Below, piece by piece: positions 1 to 7,718 of a DNA stretch of 64,000 bases (position 1 is the first letter of the stretch; every line of letters begins with the position of its first letter). Origin of the DNA: Paenibacillus catalpae (GTDB taxonomy: Bacteria; Bacillota; Bacilli; Paenibacillales; Paenibacillaceae). Both the position numbers and the translations under genes were made by a program. The notes below the pieces were generated by a model, which was not told where the DNA came from, made no database searches, and worked only from the letters and a program-made list of their open reading frames with translations. The DNA is taken from positions 1-64,000 of the forward strand of contig NZ_FOMT01000002.1 in NCBI RefSeq assembly GCF_900112695.1, written 5' to 3'.

Positions 1-188
1 CCAGGAGCACCGCTGGGTAGCCAAGTACGGACGGGATAAGCGCTGAAAGCATCTAAGCGTGAAGCCCCCCTCAAGATGAGATTTCCCAATTAGTAAGACC
101 CCTTGAAGACGACGAGGTTGATAGGTTCGGGGTGGAAGCACAGCAATGTGTGGAGCTGACGAATACTAATCGGTCGAGGGCTTATCCT
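1..188 (+). rRNA. 23S ribosomal RNA, 3' end (partial)
   Basis: The first 188 bases read as the conserved 3' end of bacterial 23S rRNA, including the terminal stretch ending CTAATCGGTCGAGGGCTTA. The rest of the gene lies left of the window. The exact 3' end is set by similarity to Bacillus-type ends, so it may be off by a few bases. No 5S rRNA follows; the next gene is a tRNA at 287. Confidence 0.93.
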
Positions 189-286
189 AATAAATACGAA
201 GTAGTAGTACTTCGAAAGCATAGGCTTTGAACTTAAGGAATTCAAACTTTCGCATCCAGTTTTCAAAGCGCAAGCTTTGAATATAT
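189..286 (+). other. 23S-tRNA spacer with inverted repeats, no 5S rRNA
   Basis: This spacer has a hairpin formed by TACGAAGTA (195-203) and TACTTCGAA (208-216). It then has further CTTTGAA/TTCAAA inverted repeats and a CATCCAGTTTTCAAAG tract like those in Bacillus rRNA spacers. Bases 208-221 are the reverse complement of ATGCTTTCGAAGTA, one mismatch from the head of the dispersed element at 8620 and 43700. No 5S-like sequence is visible. Confidence 0.6.
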
Positions 287-362
287 TCCCTGATAGCTCA
301 GTTGGTAGAGCACTCGACTGTTAATCGAGTTGTCACAGGTTCGAGTCCTGTTCGGGGAGCCA
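287..362 (+). tRNA. tRNA-Asn (GTT)
   Basis: The cloverleaf closes with acceptor TCCCTGA/TCGGGGA, anticodon loop CTGTTAA and a GGTTCGAGTCC T-arm. CCA is encoded. It is the first of seven tRNAs after the rRNA. Confidence 0.96.
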
Positions 363-365
363 TTT

Positions 366-441
366 GCTCTCATAGCTCAGTAGGTAGAGTGCATCCATGG
401 TAAGGATGAGGTCACCGGTTCGATCCCGGTTGAGAGCTCCA
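366..441 (+). tRNA. tRNA-Thr (GGT)
   Basis: The acceptor arm is GCTCTCA/TGAGAGC, the anticodon loop ATGGTAA, the T-arm GGTTCGATCCC, and CCA is encoded. It lies 3 nt after tRNA-Asn. Confidence 0.96.
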
Positions 442-455
442 GAAGAATTTTGCAA

Positions 456-530
456 GGCCCGTTGGTCAAGGGGTTAAGACACCTCCCTTTCACGGAGGTA
501 ACAGGGGTTCGAATCCCCTACGGGTCACCA
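456..530 (+). tRNA. tRNA-Glu (TTC)
   Basis: The anticodon stem-loop is CCTCC-CTTTCAC-GGAGG, giving TTC. The T-arm is GGGTTCGAATCCC and CCA is encoded. Confidence 0.96.
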
Positions 531-565
531 TATTTTTCTTATGTTGGTGGAAAAAAATTGCCTGT

Positions 566-641
566 GGAGGCTTAGCTCAGCTGGGAGAGCATCTGCCTTA
601 CAAGCAGAGGGTCGGGGGTTCGATCCCCTCAGCCTCCACCA
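566..641 (+). tRNA. tRNA-Val (TAC)
   Basis: The acceptor arm is GGAGGCT/AGCCTCC and the anticodon stem-loop TCTGC-CTTACAA-GCAGA gives TAC. CCA is encoded. Confidence 0.96.
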
Positions 642-650
642 TTACAGCTT

Positions 651-725
651 TGGGGATTAGCCAAGCGGTAAGGCAACGGACTTTGACTCCGTCATTCCAA
701 GGTTCGAATCCTTGATCCCCAGCCA
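651..725 (+). tRNA. tRNA-Gln (TTG)
   Basis: The acceptor arm is TGGGGAT/ATCCCCA and the anticodon stem-loop ACGGA-CTTTGAC-TCCGT gives TTG. CCA is encoded. Confidence 0.96.
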
Positions 726-734
726 TTTTAATTA

Positions 735-807
735 GAGCCATTAGCTCAGTTGGTAGAGCACCTGACTTTTAATCAGGGTGTCGAAGGTTCGAGTCCTTCA
801 TGGCTCA
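735..807 (+). tRNA. tRNA-Lys (TTT), no encoded CCA
   Basis: The acceptor arm is GAGCCAT/ATGGCTC with discriminator A at 807. The anticodon stem-loop CCTGA-CTTTTAA-TCAGG gives TTT. The bases after the discriminator are CTTT, so CCA would have to be added post-transcriptionally, unlike the other tRNAs in the window. Confidence 0.95.
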
Positions 808-831
808 CTTTCTTTACTAAGTTTCACCCAT

Positions 832-914
832 GCGCGTATGGCGGAATTGGCAGACGCACCAGACTTAGGATCTGGCGGGCGACCGTGGGGGTTCAAGTCC
901 CTCTACGCGCACCA
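832..914 (+). tRNA. tRNA-Leu (TAG)
   Basis: This is an 83-nt class II tRNA with a long variable arm. The anticodon stem-loop CCAGA-CTTAGGA-TCTGG gives TAG, and CCA is encoded. It is the last tRNA before the terminator at 927. Confidence 0.95.
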
Positions 915-926
915 TACTTAACGTCC

Positions 927-958
927 AAACCTTCAGGAGATGTCCTGAAGGTTTTTTT
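927..958 (+). terminator. Terminator of the rRNA/tRNA unit
   Basis: A 12-bp perfect stem (AAACCTTCAGGA / TCCTGAAGGTTT) with loop GATG is followed by a T run. It lies 12 nt after tRNA-Leu. Confidence 0.92.
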
Positions 959-1005
959 GTGCTACATTGTAGCCATATAACTTATCTACAAAGGAGTTGT
1001 CCAAG

Positions 1006-1740
1006 ATGAATGATACAATTACTTTACTACAACAGCATCGATCGATTCGCAAGTTTACGAAGGATCCGGTGACAGCCGAACAATTGGACGCCATTTTAGC
1101 AGCCGCACAGCAAGCCTCCACATCAAGCAATATGCAGGCTTATTCGGTTATTGGCATTACGGATAAAGCTCTACGCAGCGAGCTGGCCAAGCTGGCAGGC
1201 AACCAGGTTTATGTAGAAGAGAGCCCTGTTTTCCTGGTCTGGTGTGCGGATCTATACCGCTGGGAACAAGCAGCAGGTCGACATTATGAAGGAGAGATGC
1301 CAAGCACAACGGAAAATTTCATTATCGGTACCGTGGATGCATCTTTAGCGGCACAGAATGCGGCTGTCGCAGCGGAGTCTCTTGGGCTGGGCATCGTGTA
1401 TATCGGCGGCATTCGTAATCAACCGCAACGCGTATCGGAGCTGCTGCAGCTGCCTCAGCATGTGTACCCGGTCTTTGGAATGTGTATAGGCGTTCCTGAT
1501 CAAGCTCCGCTTGACCGGCCGCGCTTGCCCCGAAGCGCAGTTTATTTCGAGAATACTTATAAGCTCGACAACTTAAGTTCAGCTATTGATGCTTATGATG
1601 AGACGTTAAGTGCTTATATGAAAGCCAGATCGAATGGAAAGGCCGATACAACATGGTCACAGGCTATGGCGGGCAAAGCAGGGCCGGTACGCATTCATAT
1701 GCGCTCCTTTTTACAGAAGCAAGGGTTTAAGCTCGAGTAA
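1006..1740 (+). CDS. NAD(P)H-dependent nitroreductase / flavin reductase (NfsA/NfrA type)
   Basis: A 244-aa protein of the FMN-dependent nitroreductase family, NfsA/NfrA branch. It would reduce nitro compounds, quinones or free flavin with NAD(P)H in the cytosol. The N-terminal RSIRKFT motif and the QQASTSSNMQAYSV segment are the usual FMN-binding contacts, and GLGIVYIGGIRN is the mid-protein glycine-rich signature. Length fits the family (about 240-250 aa). I chose ATG 1006, 9 nt after AAGGAG (991-996); an in-frame TTG at 997 abuts that RBS and is too close. It stands alone between the tRNA terminator and the Fur-boxed ATPase. The exact physiological substrate cannot be told. Confidence 0.9.
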   Translation: MNDTITLLQQHRSIRKFTKDPVTAEQLDAILAAAQQASTSSNMQAYSVIGITDKALRSELAKLAGNQVYVEESPVFLVWCADLYRWEQAAGRHYEGEMPSTTENFIIGTVDASLAAQNAAVAAESLGLGIVYIGGIRNQPQRVSELLQLPQHVYPVFGMCIGVPDQAPLDRPRLPRSAVYFENTYKLDNLSSAIDAYDETLSAYMKARSNGKADTTWSQAMAGKAGPVRIHMRSFLQKQGFKLE

Positions 1741-1800
1741 ACTGGCTTGGCACTGAGGGACAGCGGAAGGGATATATGGACAAGTATCACATTTCTGTCA

Positions 1801-1858
1801 TTGACATTGCATCTGAGAACGATTATCATTATACCTAGTTAATTGATAATTGTTATCA
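1801..1858 (+). promoter_or_regulatory. Promoter with two Fur boxes
   Basis: The -35 TTGACA (1801-1806) and -10 TATCAT (1824-1829) are 17 bp apart. TGAGAACGATTATCA (1814-1828) overlaps spacer and -10 and matches the 7-1-7 Fur consensus at 13 of 15 positions. TGATAATTGTTATCA (1844-1858) matches at 14 of 15 and covers the transcribed start. This predicts iron repression of the ATPase at 1930. Confidence 0.85.
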
Positions 1859-1929
1859 CGGATGCGCTGCGTGCGCATAATAATTGAAACGATCTGCCTT
1901 ACGGGCATCGGAAGGAGCGTGCAGGTCAA

Positions 1930-2781
1930 ATGATTCGTCTTGCGACTTCGAATCTGGACATTGCTTATGATGATCGACTCATCGTTCAAAATTTAAATAT
2001 TGCTATCCCTCAAGGTAAAATAACAGCCCTTGTCGGTTCTAATGGATCTGGTAAATCGACCATTCTGAAGACGATGGCTCGGTTGATGCATCCATCTAGT
2101 GGCAGTGTACTGCTGGACGGTAGATCGATTCATAAACAATCTACGAAAGAAGTGGCGAAACAGCTTGCGATTTTGCCGCAGAATCCGACAGCTCCGGACG
2201 GCTTGACGGTTGCCGAGCTTGTATCATATGGCCGTTTCCCTTATCAGAAGGGCTTTGGCTCGTTGACTAAAGAAGACCGCCGTATAATTCAATGGGCGAT
2301 TGAAGCGACTGGCATGGGTGAATTCTCCGACCGTCCCGTAGATCAATTGTCAGGTGGTCAACGTCAGCGTGCATGGATTGCAATGGCACTTGCGCAAGAG
2401 ACGGATATTTTGTTCCTTGATGAACCAACAACGTTCCTGGATATGGCCCATCAGCTTGAAGTTCTACATTTGCTTCAGAAGCTTAATGAGCTGAACAATC
2501 GTACGGTCGTAATGGTCGTACATGATTTGAATCATGCTTCCCGTTACGCACATCATATGGTTGCGATTAAGAAGGGTACTGTGGTAGGGGAAGGAACGCC
2601 TGCTGAAGTAATGACACCGGATATTTTGCGTGAGGTATTTAATATCGAGGCCGACATCGTTCCTGATCCGCGTACAGGAGTACCGCTATGCTTGCCTTAT
2701 GCACTGGCTGGTGAATCGGCTGCTGATAAAGTGTTGGTTAACTCGCAGCCTGAACGTATATTAACCGCTGCAGGAGCATAA
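1930..2781 (+). CDS. Iron-siderophore ABC transporter ATP-binding protein (FhuC/FecE/YusV type)
   Basis: A 283-aa ABC ATPase of the iron-siderophore/cobalamin class that would power ferric-siderophore import. Visible motifs are Walker [10 protein letters not shown] (residues 36-44), signature LSGGQRQR, Walker B ILFLDEPT and the H-loop VVHDLNHA. There is no permease or binding protein next to it, as with B. subtilis YusV, which serves several siderophore systems encoded elsewhere. Regulation is by the twin Fur boxes at 1814-1858. RBS GAAGGAG (1911-1917) precedes ATG 1930. A terminator follows, so it is monocistronic. Family assignment is firm; the shared-ATPase role is inference. Confidence 0.92.
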   Translation: MIRLATSNLDIAYDDRLIVQNLNIAIPQGKITALVGSNGSGKSTILKTMARLMHPSSGSVLLDGRSIHKQSTKEVAKQLAILPQNPTAPDGLTVAELVSYGRFPYQKGFGSLTKEDRRIIQWAIEATGMGEFSDRPVDQLSGGQRQRAWIAMALAQETDILFLDEPTTFLDMAHQLEVLHLLQKLNELNNRTVVMVVHDLNHASRYAHHMVAIKKGTVVGEGTPAEVMTPDILREVFNIEADIVPDPRTGVPLCLPYALAGESAADKVLVNSQPERILTAAGA

Positions 2782-2790
2782 AAACATCGT

Positions 2791-2826
2791 AAAGCCGTGC
2801 TTGAAAAAGCGCGGCTTTTCCTTTTT
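2791..2826 (+). terminator. Terminator after the siderophore ATPase
   Basis: AAAGCCGTGCTT pairs with AAGCGCGGCTTT (one G-T pair) around a GAAA loop, followed by TCCTTTTT. Confidence 0.88.
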
Positions 2827-2859
2827 AAATCACATCTTAAAAAAACTTTTATAAAGTAG

Positions 2860-2888
2860 TTGCATTTTGTTTTCGAAGGTGATATATT
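2860..2888 (+). promoter_or_regulatory. Sigma-A promoter of the second tRNA cluster
   Basis: TTGCAT (2860-2865) and TATATT (2883-2888) are separated by exactly 17 bp, about 55 nt upstream of tRNA-Gly. Confidence 0.75.
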
Positions 2889-2942
2889 ATTACTTGTCGC
2901 CGCGATGATAAACGAAGCGGACGATGTTGAAGAAAGCAGCAT

Positions 2943-3017
2943 GCGGAAGTGGCTCAGCGGTAGAGCATCGCCTTGCCAAGGCGAGGGTCGCGGGTTCGAT
3001 TCCCGTCTTCCGCTCCA
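2943..3017 (+). tRNA. tRNA-Gly (GCC)
   Basis: The acceptor arm is GCGGAAG/CTTCCGC, the anticodon stem-loop TCGCC-TTGCCAA-GGCGA gives GCC, and CCA is encoded. Confidence 0.96.
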
Positions 3018-3023
3018 TAATGT

Positions 3024-3100
3024 GCGGCCTTAGCTCAGCTGGATAGAGCGTTTGACTACGAATCAAAAGGTCAGGAGTTCGAATCTCTTAGGCCGCGCCA
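3024..3100 (+). tRNA. tRNA-Arg (ACG)
   Basis: The acceptor arm is GCGGCCT/AGGCCGC and the anticodon stem-loop TTTGA-CTACGAA-TCAAA gives ACG, normally edited to ICG. CCA is encoded. Confidence 0.96.
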
Positions 3101-3123
3101 TTCTTCATCAAAATACTTATTGT

Positions 3124-3200
3124 CGGGATGTAGCTCAGCTTGGTAGAGCACCTGGTTTGGGACCAGGGGGTCGCATGTTCAAATCGTGTCATCCCGACCA
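3124..3200 (+). tRNA. tRNA-Pro (TGG)
   Basis: The acceptor arm is CGGGATG/CATCCCG, the anticodon stem-loop CCTGG-TTTGGGA-CCAGG gives TGG, and CCA is encoded. Confidence 0.96.
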
Positions 3201-3209
3201 GTTTAATAC

Positions 3210-3283
3210 GCGGGTGTAGTTCAATGGTAGAACTTTAGCCTTCCAAGCTAATAGCGTGGGTTCGATTCCCATCACCCGCTCCA
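3210..3283 (+). tRNA. tRNA-Gly (TCC)
   Basis: The acceptor arm is GCGGGTG/CACCCGC, the anticodon stem-loop TTAGC-CTTCCAA-GCTAA gives TCC, and CCA is encoded. It is a second glycine isoacceptor in the same short cluster. Confidence 0.96.
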
Positions 3284-3296
3284 GAACTCAAACAAT

Positions 3297-3319
3297 CTCC
3301 TTCTTCGGAAGGAGTTTTT
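3297..3319 (+). terminator. Terminator of the second tRNA cluster
   Basis: CTCCTTC and GAAGGAG form a 7-bp stem closed by a stable TTCG tetraloop, followed by TTTTTATATTTT. Confidence 0.9.
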
Positions 3320-3339
3320 ATATTTTAAATCCTTATATT

Positions 3340-3364
3340 GGCAGTCCCCGCGGGGGCTGCCTTT
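3340..3364 (+). terminator. GC-rich hairpin, possible second terminator
   Basis: GGCAGTCCCCG and CGGGGGCTGCC are fully self-complementary apart from one G-T pair, followed by only three T. It may be a backup terminator between the tRNA cluster and ppc. Confidence 0.5.
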
Positions 3365-3468
3365 CCTGCGTTGTTTAAAGAAAGTGGGCGCTTCGGGCTT
3401 CAACCGAGCGTCATTTTGTAGTATGATGATAGGAAGTTGAAAATGCGTTAAAGTACAGGAGGATCAGT

Positions 3469-6279
3469 ATGTCGGACCAAGTAACATCGACTATATCGGC
3501 ACAACACCGGCCGCAGGCTAACAATTTGCTGCGCAGAGACGTCCGTTTCCTAGGCAACATACTTGGGGAAGTGCTCGTCCATCAAGGCGGCCGCGAACTG
3601 CTGGATATCGTCGAGCAAATTCGTGAGACAAGTAAAGCGTTACGCGCAGAATTTGTGCCTGAGCTTTTTGAACAGTTTAAGACGACAATTGCATCATTAA
3701 GTCCCGAAATTCGCCATCAGGTGATCCGTGCATTTGCGATCTATTTCCAATTGGTCAACATTGCAGAGCAGAATCATCGTATTCGCCGCAAACGTGATTA
3801 CGAGCGTTCCGCAGGGGAAAGTGTACAACGAGGTTCCATTGAGAGCGCCATTTCCGATTTGAAAGAGCGCAATATCGATATTGAAGGTGTTCAAGAAATC
3901 TTGAGCAACATTTCACTCGAGCTCGTGATGACTGCGCATCCAACGGAAGCGACGCGTCGTGCCGTGCTTGATATTCATCAGCGGATTGCTGAAGATGTAA
4001 TGGAGCTTGATAATCCGACTCTGACTTACCGTGAGCGCGAGATCCTTCGGGACAAGCTGCTGAATGAAGTGCTTATTCTGTGGCAAACCGATGAGCTTCG
4101 TGACCGTAAGCCAACTGTTATTGATGAAGTGCGCAACGGGTTGTATTATTTCGACGAAACCTTGTTTGAAGTACTTCCTAACGTATATGAAGAATTGGAA
4201 CGCAATCTTACTAAATATTATCCGGGCGAGTCCTGGCATGTACCAAGCTACCTGCGTTTTGGCTCATGGATCGGCGGAGACCGCGACGGGAACCCTTCCG
4301 TAACGGCGAAGGTAACATGGGAGACGCTGACGCTGAACCGCCAGCTTGCTATTAAGAAATATGAAGAAAAATTACATGAGCTTGTCAGCATTCTGAGCTT
4401 TAGCACGAACCTGGTACAAGTATCGGAAGAGCTGATTAACTCCATTAAGAAAGACCGTGAGCATGTTGAGCTCAAGTGCATCGACCTGTGGCGCAATGCG
4501 AAAGAGCCATATCGCATCAAGCTGGGCTTTATGCTTGAGAAGCTGGCGAATACGCGTGACGAGTCGCTCAAAGGCTCGCCAATGCGTTATAACAGCGCTA
4601 GTGAACTGCTTGAAGATCTGCACATTATTGACCGCAGCTTGCGTGGACATTTTGCTGATTATGTAGCGGATACGCATATTGGCAAGCTGGTACGCCAAGT
4701 TGAGCTGTTTGGCTTCCATATGCTCGCGCTTGATATCCGTCAACACAGCCAAGAGCATGAGAATGCGATGGCTGAAGTTTTGGCGAAGATGAACGTTGTT
4801 CCAAACTACGGTTCTCTTTCGGAAGAAGAGAAAATTGAATTGCTCGGCAAATTGCTGGAGGATCCTCGTCCGCTTACTTCGTCGCACCTTGATTACTCGG
4901 CGTCGACACGTGAATGTCTGGACGTTTATCACACCGTATACAAAGCTCAGCAGGAGTTTGGACCGGATTGTATTTCGACTTATCTGATTAGTATGACGCA
5001 AGGCGCAAGCGACATGCTGGAGGTTATGGTATTCGCAAAAGAGGTTGGCCTGTTCCGTAAGGAAGCAGACGGCAGCGTTCGTTGTACGCTGCAATCGGTA
5101 CCTCTCTTCGAGACCATTGATGACCTTCATGCTGCCCCTGGCATTATGAAGCTGCTCTTCGAACTGCCGATCTATCGTCAAGCTGTTGCAGCAAGAGGCG
5201 ACCTGCATGAAATCATGCTTGGTTACTCCGATAGCAACAAAGACGGCGGCGCGGTAACAGCGAACTGGGAGCTGCGCGTAGCACTTAATGATATTACTGC
5301 AACTGCCAGCGAATACGGCGTAAAGCTGAAGTTCTTCCATGGACGCGGCGGCGCACTTGGCCGTGGCGGCATGCCGCTTAACCGCAGTATTCTGGCACAA
5401 CCGCCACATACTGTTGGCGGCGGCATCAAGATTACGGAACAAGGCGAAGTATTGTCTTCGCGTTATTCGATGCAAGGCATCGCATACCGCAGCCTTGAGC
5501 AAGCAACATGGGCGCTTATTACAGCGGCACGTCTTGCGAAATATCCGCAAGCACAAGATGATGCCGTGCTGAAAGAGTGGGAAGAGATTTCTCGTTCCAT
5601 TTCCGAGACTGCATTGAACAAGTATCAGGATCTGATCTTCCGTGATCCGGACTTCCTGACTTACTTCAAAGAGTCTACTCCGCTTCCGGAGGTTGGCGAA
5701 CTGAACATCGGTTCCCGTCCATCGAAACGGAAGAACAGCGACCGCTTTGAAGATCTGCGTGCGATTCCTTGGGTATTCGCTTGGACGCAAAGCCGTTACT
5801 TACTGCCAGCATGGTATGCGGCAGGTACAGCGCTTAAGCAATACGCGGGTGATGATGAACAGCGTCTGGCAACCTTGAAGACGATGTACGAGAAATTCCC
5901 GTTCTTCCGCTCGCTGATCGACAACCTGCAAATGGCTTTGGCTAAAGCAGATTTGACGATTGCGAAGGAATATGCGGATATGATCTCCGACAGCACGATT
6001 CGTGACCGTATCTTCACACAAATCGAGAACGAGTATAAGCTGACTTCGGATATGATTCTGAGCATTACAGGACAAGATGAGATTCTGGACAACGTACCAG
6101 TAATTCAGGAATCGATTCGTCTGCGTAATCCGTACGTTGATCCGCTCAGCTACATGCAAGTTCAACTACTGACAGAGCTGAGAGAACTGCGTGCGAAGGA
6201 TGAAGATGATCCTGAGCTGCTCCGCGAAGTTCTTCTTACTATTAACGGAATTGCTGCGGGTCTGAGAAACACGGGCTAA
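3469..6279 (+). CDS. ppc: Phosphoenolpyruvate carboxylase
   Basis: A 936-aa PEP carboxylase, which adds bicarbonate to phosphoenolpyruvate to give oxaloacetate and so refills the TCA cycle. Signature 1 is VMTAHPTEATRR with His157. Further motifs are GYSDSNKDGG (Lys591) and the catalytic loop FFHGRGGALGRGG with His624 and Arg626. The C-terminus ends in the conserved LRNTG. Length matches the bacterial enzyme (880-960 aa). A promoter TTCAAC-17-TATGAT lies at 3399-3427 and an AGGAGG RBS precedes ATG 3469. A strong terminator follows, so the gene is a single transcription unit. Confidence 0.98.
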   Translation: MSDQVTSTISAQHRPQANNLLRRDVRFLGNILGEVLVHQGGRELLDIVEQIRETSKALRAEFVPELFEQFKTTIASLSPEIRHQVIRAFAIYFQLVNIAEQNHRIRRKRDYERSAGESVQRGSIESAISDLKERNIDIEGVQEILSNISLELVMTAHPTEATRRAVLDIHQRIAEDVMELDNPTLTYREREILRDKLLNEVLILWQTDELRDRKPTVIDEVRNGLYYFDETLFEVLPNVYEELERNLTKYYPGESWHVPSYLRFGSWIGGDRDGNPSVTAKVTWETLTLNRQLAIKKYEEKLHELVSILSFSTNLVQVSEELINSIKKDREHVELKCIDLWRNAKEPYRIKLGFMLEKLANTRDESLKGSPMRYNSASELLEDLHIIDRSLRGHFADYVADTHIGKLVRQVELFGFHMLALDIRQHSQEHENAMAEVLAKMNVVPNYGSLSEEEKIELLGKLLEDPRPLTSSHLDYSASTRECLDVYHTVYKAQQEFGPDCISTYLISMTQGASDMLEVMVFAKEVGLFRKEADGSVRCTLQSVPLFETIDDLHAAPGIMKLLFELPIYRQAVAARGDLHEIMLGYSDSNKDGGAVTANWELRVALNDITATASEYGVKLKFFHGRGGALGRGGMPLNRSILAQPPHTVGGGIKITEQGEVLSSRYSMQGIAYRSLEQATWALITAARLAKYPQAQDDAVLKEWEEISRSISETALNKYQDLIFRDPDFLTYFKESTPLPEVGELNIGSRPSKRKNSDRFEDLRAIPWVFAWTQSRYLLPAWYAAGTALKQYAGDDEQRLATLKTMYEKFPFFRSLIDNLQMALAKADLTIAKEYADMISDSTIRDRIFTQIENEYKLTSDMILSITGQDEILDNVPVIQESIRLRNPYVDPLSYMQVQLLTELRELRAKDEDDPELLREVLLTINGIAAGLRNTG

Positions 6280-6293
6280 CAGCAAGTCCATAT

Positions 6294-6339
6294 AACCGGG
6301 CAATTCGGCTTTCTCTAAGCCGGATTGCCCGGTTTTTTT
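6294..6339 (+). terminator. Terminator after ppc
   Basis: A 17-bp stem (AACCGGGCAATTCGGCT with its near-perfect complement at 6318-6334) has a 7-nt loop and a T7 tail. Confidence 0.94.
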
Positions 6340-6473
6340 GTTTGGATAGAAGACTATTATTTATCCTCCTTTAAAATCCGCTTAAGTTTGATTTAAGGTA
6401 CAACCCTCATCATAGTAATCAAGCAAGCGACATCAATTGCAAATGCGATTGTAATGACAAAGGAGCGATTACA

Positions 6474-7598
6474 ATGAATAACAACGAATTTGAAAATAAC
6501 CACGTTAACTTCAATGATACAGATAAGACAGAATCTGCCGCGGAACATAAGCCTTACACTTATACTTATGGTCCTAACCGATCGGCAAACAGCCTTCGTG
6601 AGGCTTACGAGAATCAATTGCAGCTGATGGAAGGTACGGACGGCTCTTATGGAGGATCCGGCCGTGGCGGCAGGAAACAAGGAAAGAAATCGCAGGCAAA
6701 AGCAATGGTAGCCGCTTTCCTCGTTGGCGCGGTGGTAATCAGCGGCTTCATGTATGCGTCGGACCGGACGAACCTTTTTACCGGTAATGAGCAGGCTTCG
6801 GCAGCCACAACCCTGGCTAGTAATACGGCACAGCAAGATGCAGGTGTCAAAACCGCTTCGGCAAGCGTAGATGCTTCTATCGCGGATGTCTATAAAGCAG
6901 CCTCCCCTGCTGTCGTGAAGATTGAGAACTACACGGAGCCGGTTCAAAGCGGCGGAAGAGGTTTTGGAGGAAGAGGCGGCTGGCAGGGATTTGGTGAAGT
7001 ACCGCAGGCTCAAAGCGAGAGCGGCCAATCTGATTCGACAGACAGCTCTCAGCTGCAACTGAGTGGAACGGGGACAGGGTTCTTTTTCGAATCATCCGGC
7101 TATATTCTAACCAATGACCATGTTGTTGCAGGCGCGGCTCAGGTGAAGGTTCAAGTGGAAGGCTACGATGAGTCATTTGTTGCAGAGGTTGTAGGAGAGA
7201 ATGCGGATCAGGATTTGGCTGTACTGAAAATTACCGGAACAGAGGCATTCCCAACCTTGGCGATTGGAGACTCGGACCAGACGGCTATCGGCGATTGGGT
7301 GATTGCGATTGGCAACCCGTACGGATTTGATCATACTATGACGGTTGGTGTGCTCAGCGCGAAGGAACGTCCGATTACAATTAGTGAAGAAGATGGCAGC
7401 GAGCATCAATATGAACATCTGCTGCAGACCGACGCTTCGATTAATCCGGGCAACTCCGGCGGACCGCTCTTGAATGCGAAAGGCGAAGTGATCGGGATTA
7501 ATACAGCTGTAAATGCGGAGGCACAAGGTATCGGTTTCGCTATTCCGACAAGCACGATTCAGGAAACATTAAAGCAATTGCTGGGCCGCAGCGTATAA
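6474..7598 (+). CDS. HtrA/DegP-like membrane-anchored serine protease without a PDZ domain
   Basis: A 374-aa S1C-family protease. The cytosolic N-terminus of about 75 residues is followed by one membrane segment (AMVAAFLVGAVVISGFMYA), then a Gly/Gln-rich linker and the trypsin-like domain outside the membrane. The catalytic triad is visible: His216 in TNDHVV, Asp247 in DQDLAVLKI and Ser328 in NPGNSGGPL. HtrA proteins normally end in a PDZ domain of about 90 residues; this one stops 46 residues after the catalytic Ser at LLGRSV, and no PDZ coding follows in the downstream sequence. RBS AAGGAG precedes ATG 6474. It probably degrades misfolded proteins at the membrane-wall interface; activation must differ from PDZ-controlled relatives. 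Confidence 0.92.
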   Translation: MNNNEFENNHVNFNDTDKTESAAEHKPYTYTYGPNRSANSLREAYENQLQLMEGTDGSYGGSGRGGRKQGKKSQAKAMVAAFLVGAVVISGFMYASDRTNLFTGNEQASAATTLASNTAQQDAGVKTASASVDASIADVYKAASPAVVKIENYTEPVQSGGRGFGGRGGWQGFGEVPQAQSESGQSDSTDSSQLQLSGTGTGFFFESSGYILTNDHVVAGAAQVKVQVEGYDESFVAEVVGENADQDLAVLKITGTEAFPTLAIGDSDQTAIGDWVIAIGNPYGFDHTMTVGVLSAKERPITISEEDGSEHQYEHLLQTDASINPGNSGGPLLNAKGEVIGINTAVNAEAQGIGFAIPTSTIQETLKQLLGRSV

Positions 7599-7628
7599 TG
7601 CACTTATTTTAATTATAGAAGGTTAGGG

Positions 7629-7664
7629 AGCGAAGAAGCCTATGTGCTTCTTCGCTTTGCTTTT
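7629..7664 (+). terminator. Terminator after the HtrA-like gene
   Basis: AGCGAAGAAGC / GCTTCTTCGCT is an 11-bp perfect stem with a 6-nt loop, followed by TTGCTTTTG. Its tail overlaps a possible -35 TTGCTT (7657-7662) paired with TATAAT (7681-7686) for the next gene. Confidence 0.82.
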
Positions 7665-7718
7665 GTGGCGGAAGTACCGATATAATAGACCAGATGTGAA
7701 TGGGGGATTTTTTGTACG

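Noticed and set aside
750..980. Small open frame across tRNA-Lys and tRNA-Leu
   Set aside because: It runs through two tRNA genes and a terminator, so it is not coding.
4372..5790. 472-codon antisense open frame within ppc
   Set aside because: It is a shadow of the highly biased ppc codons; it lacks any recognisable domain and RBS.
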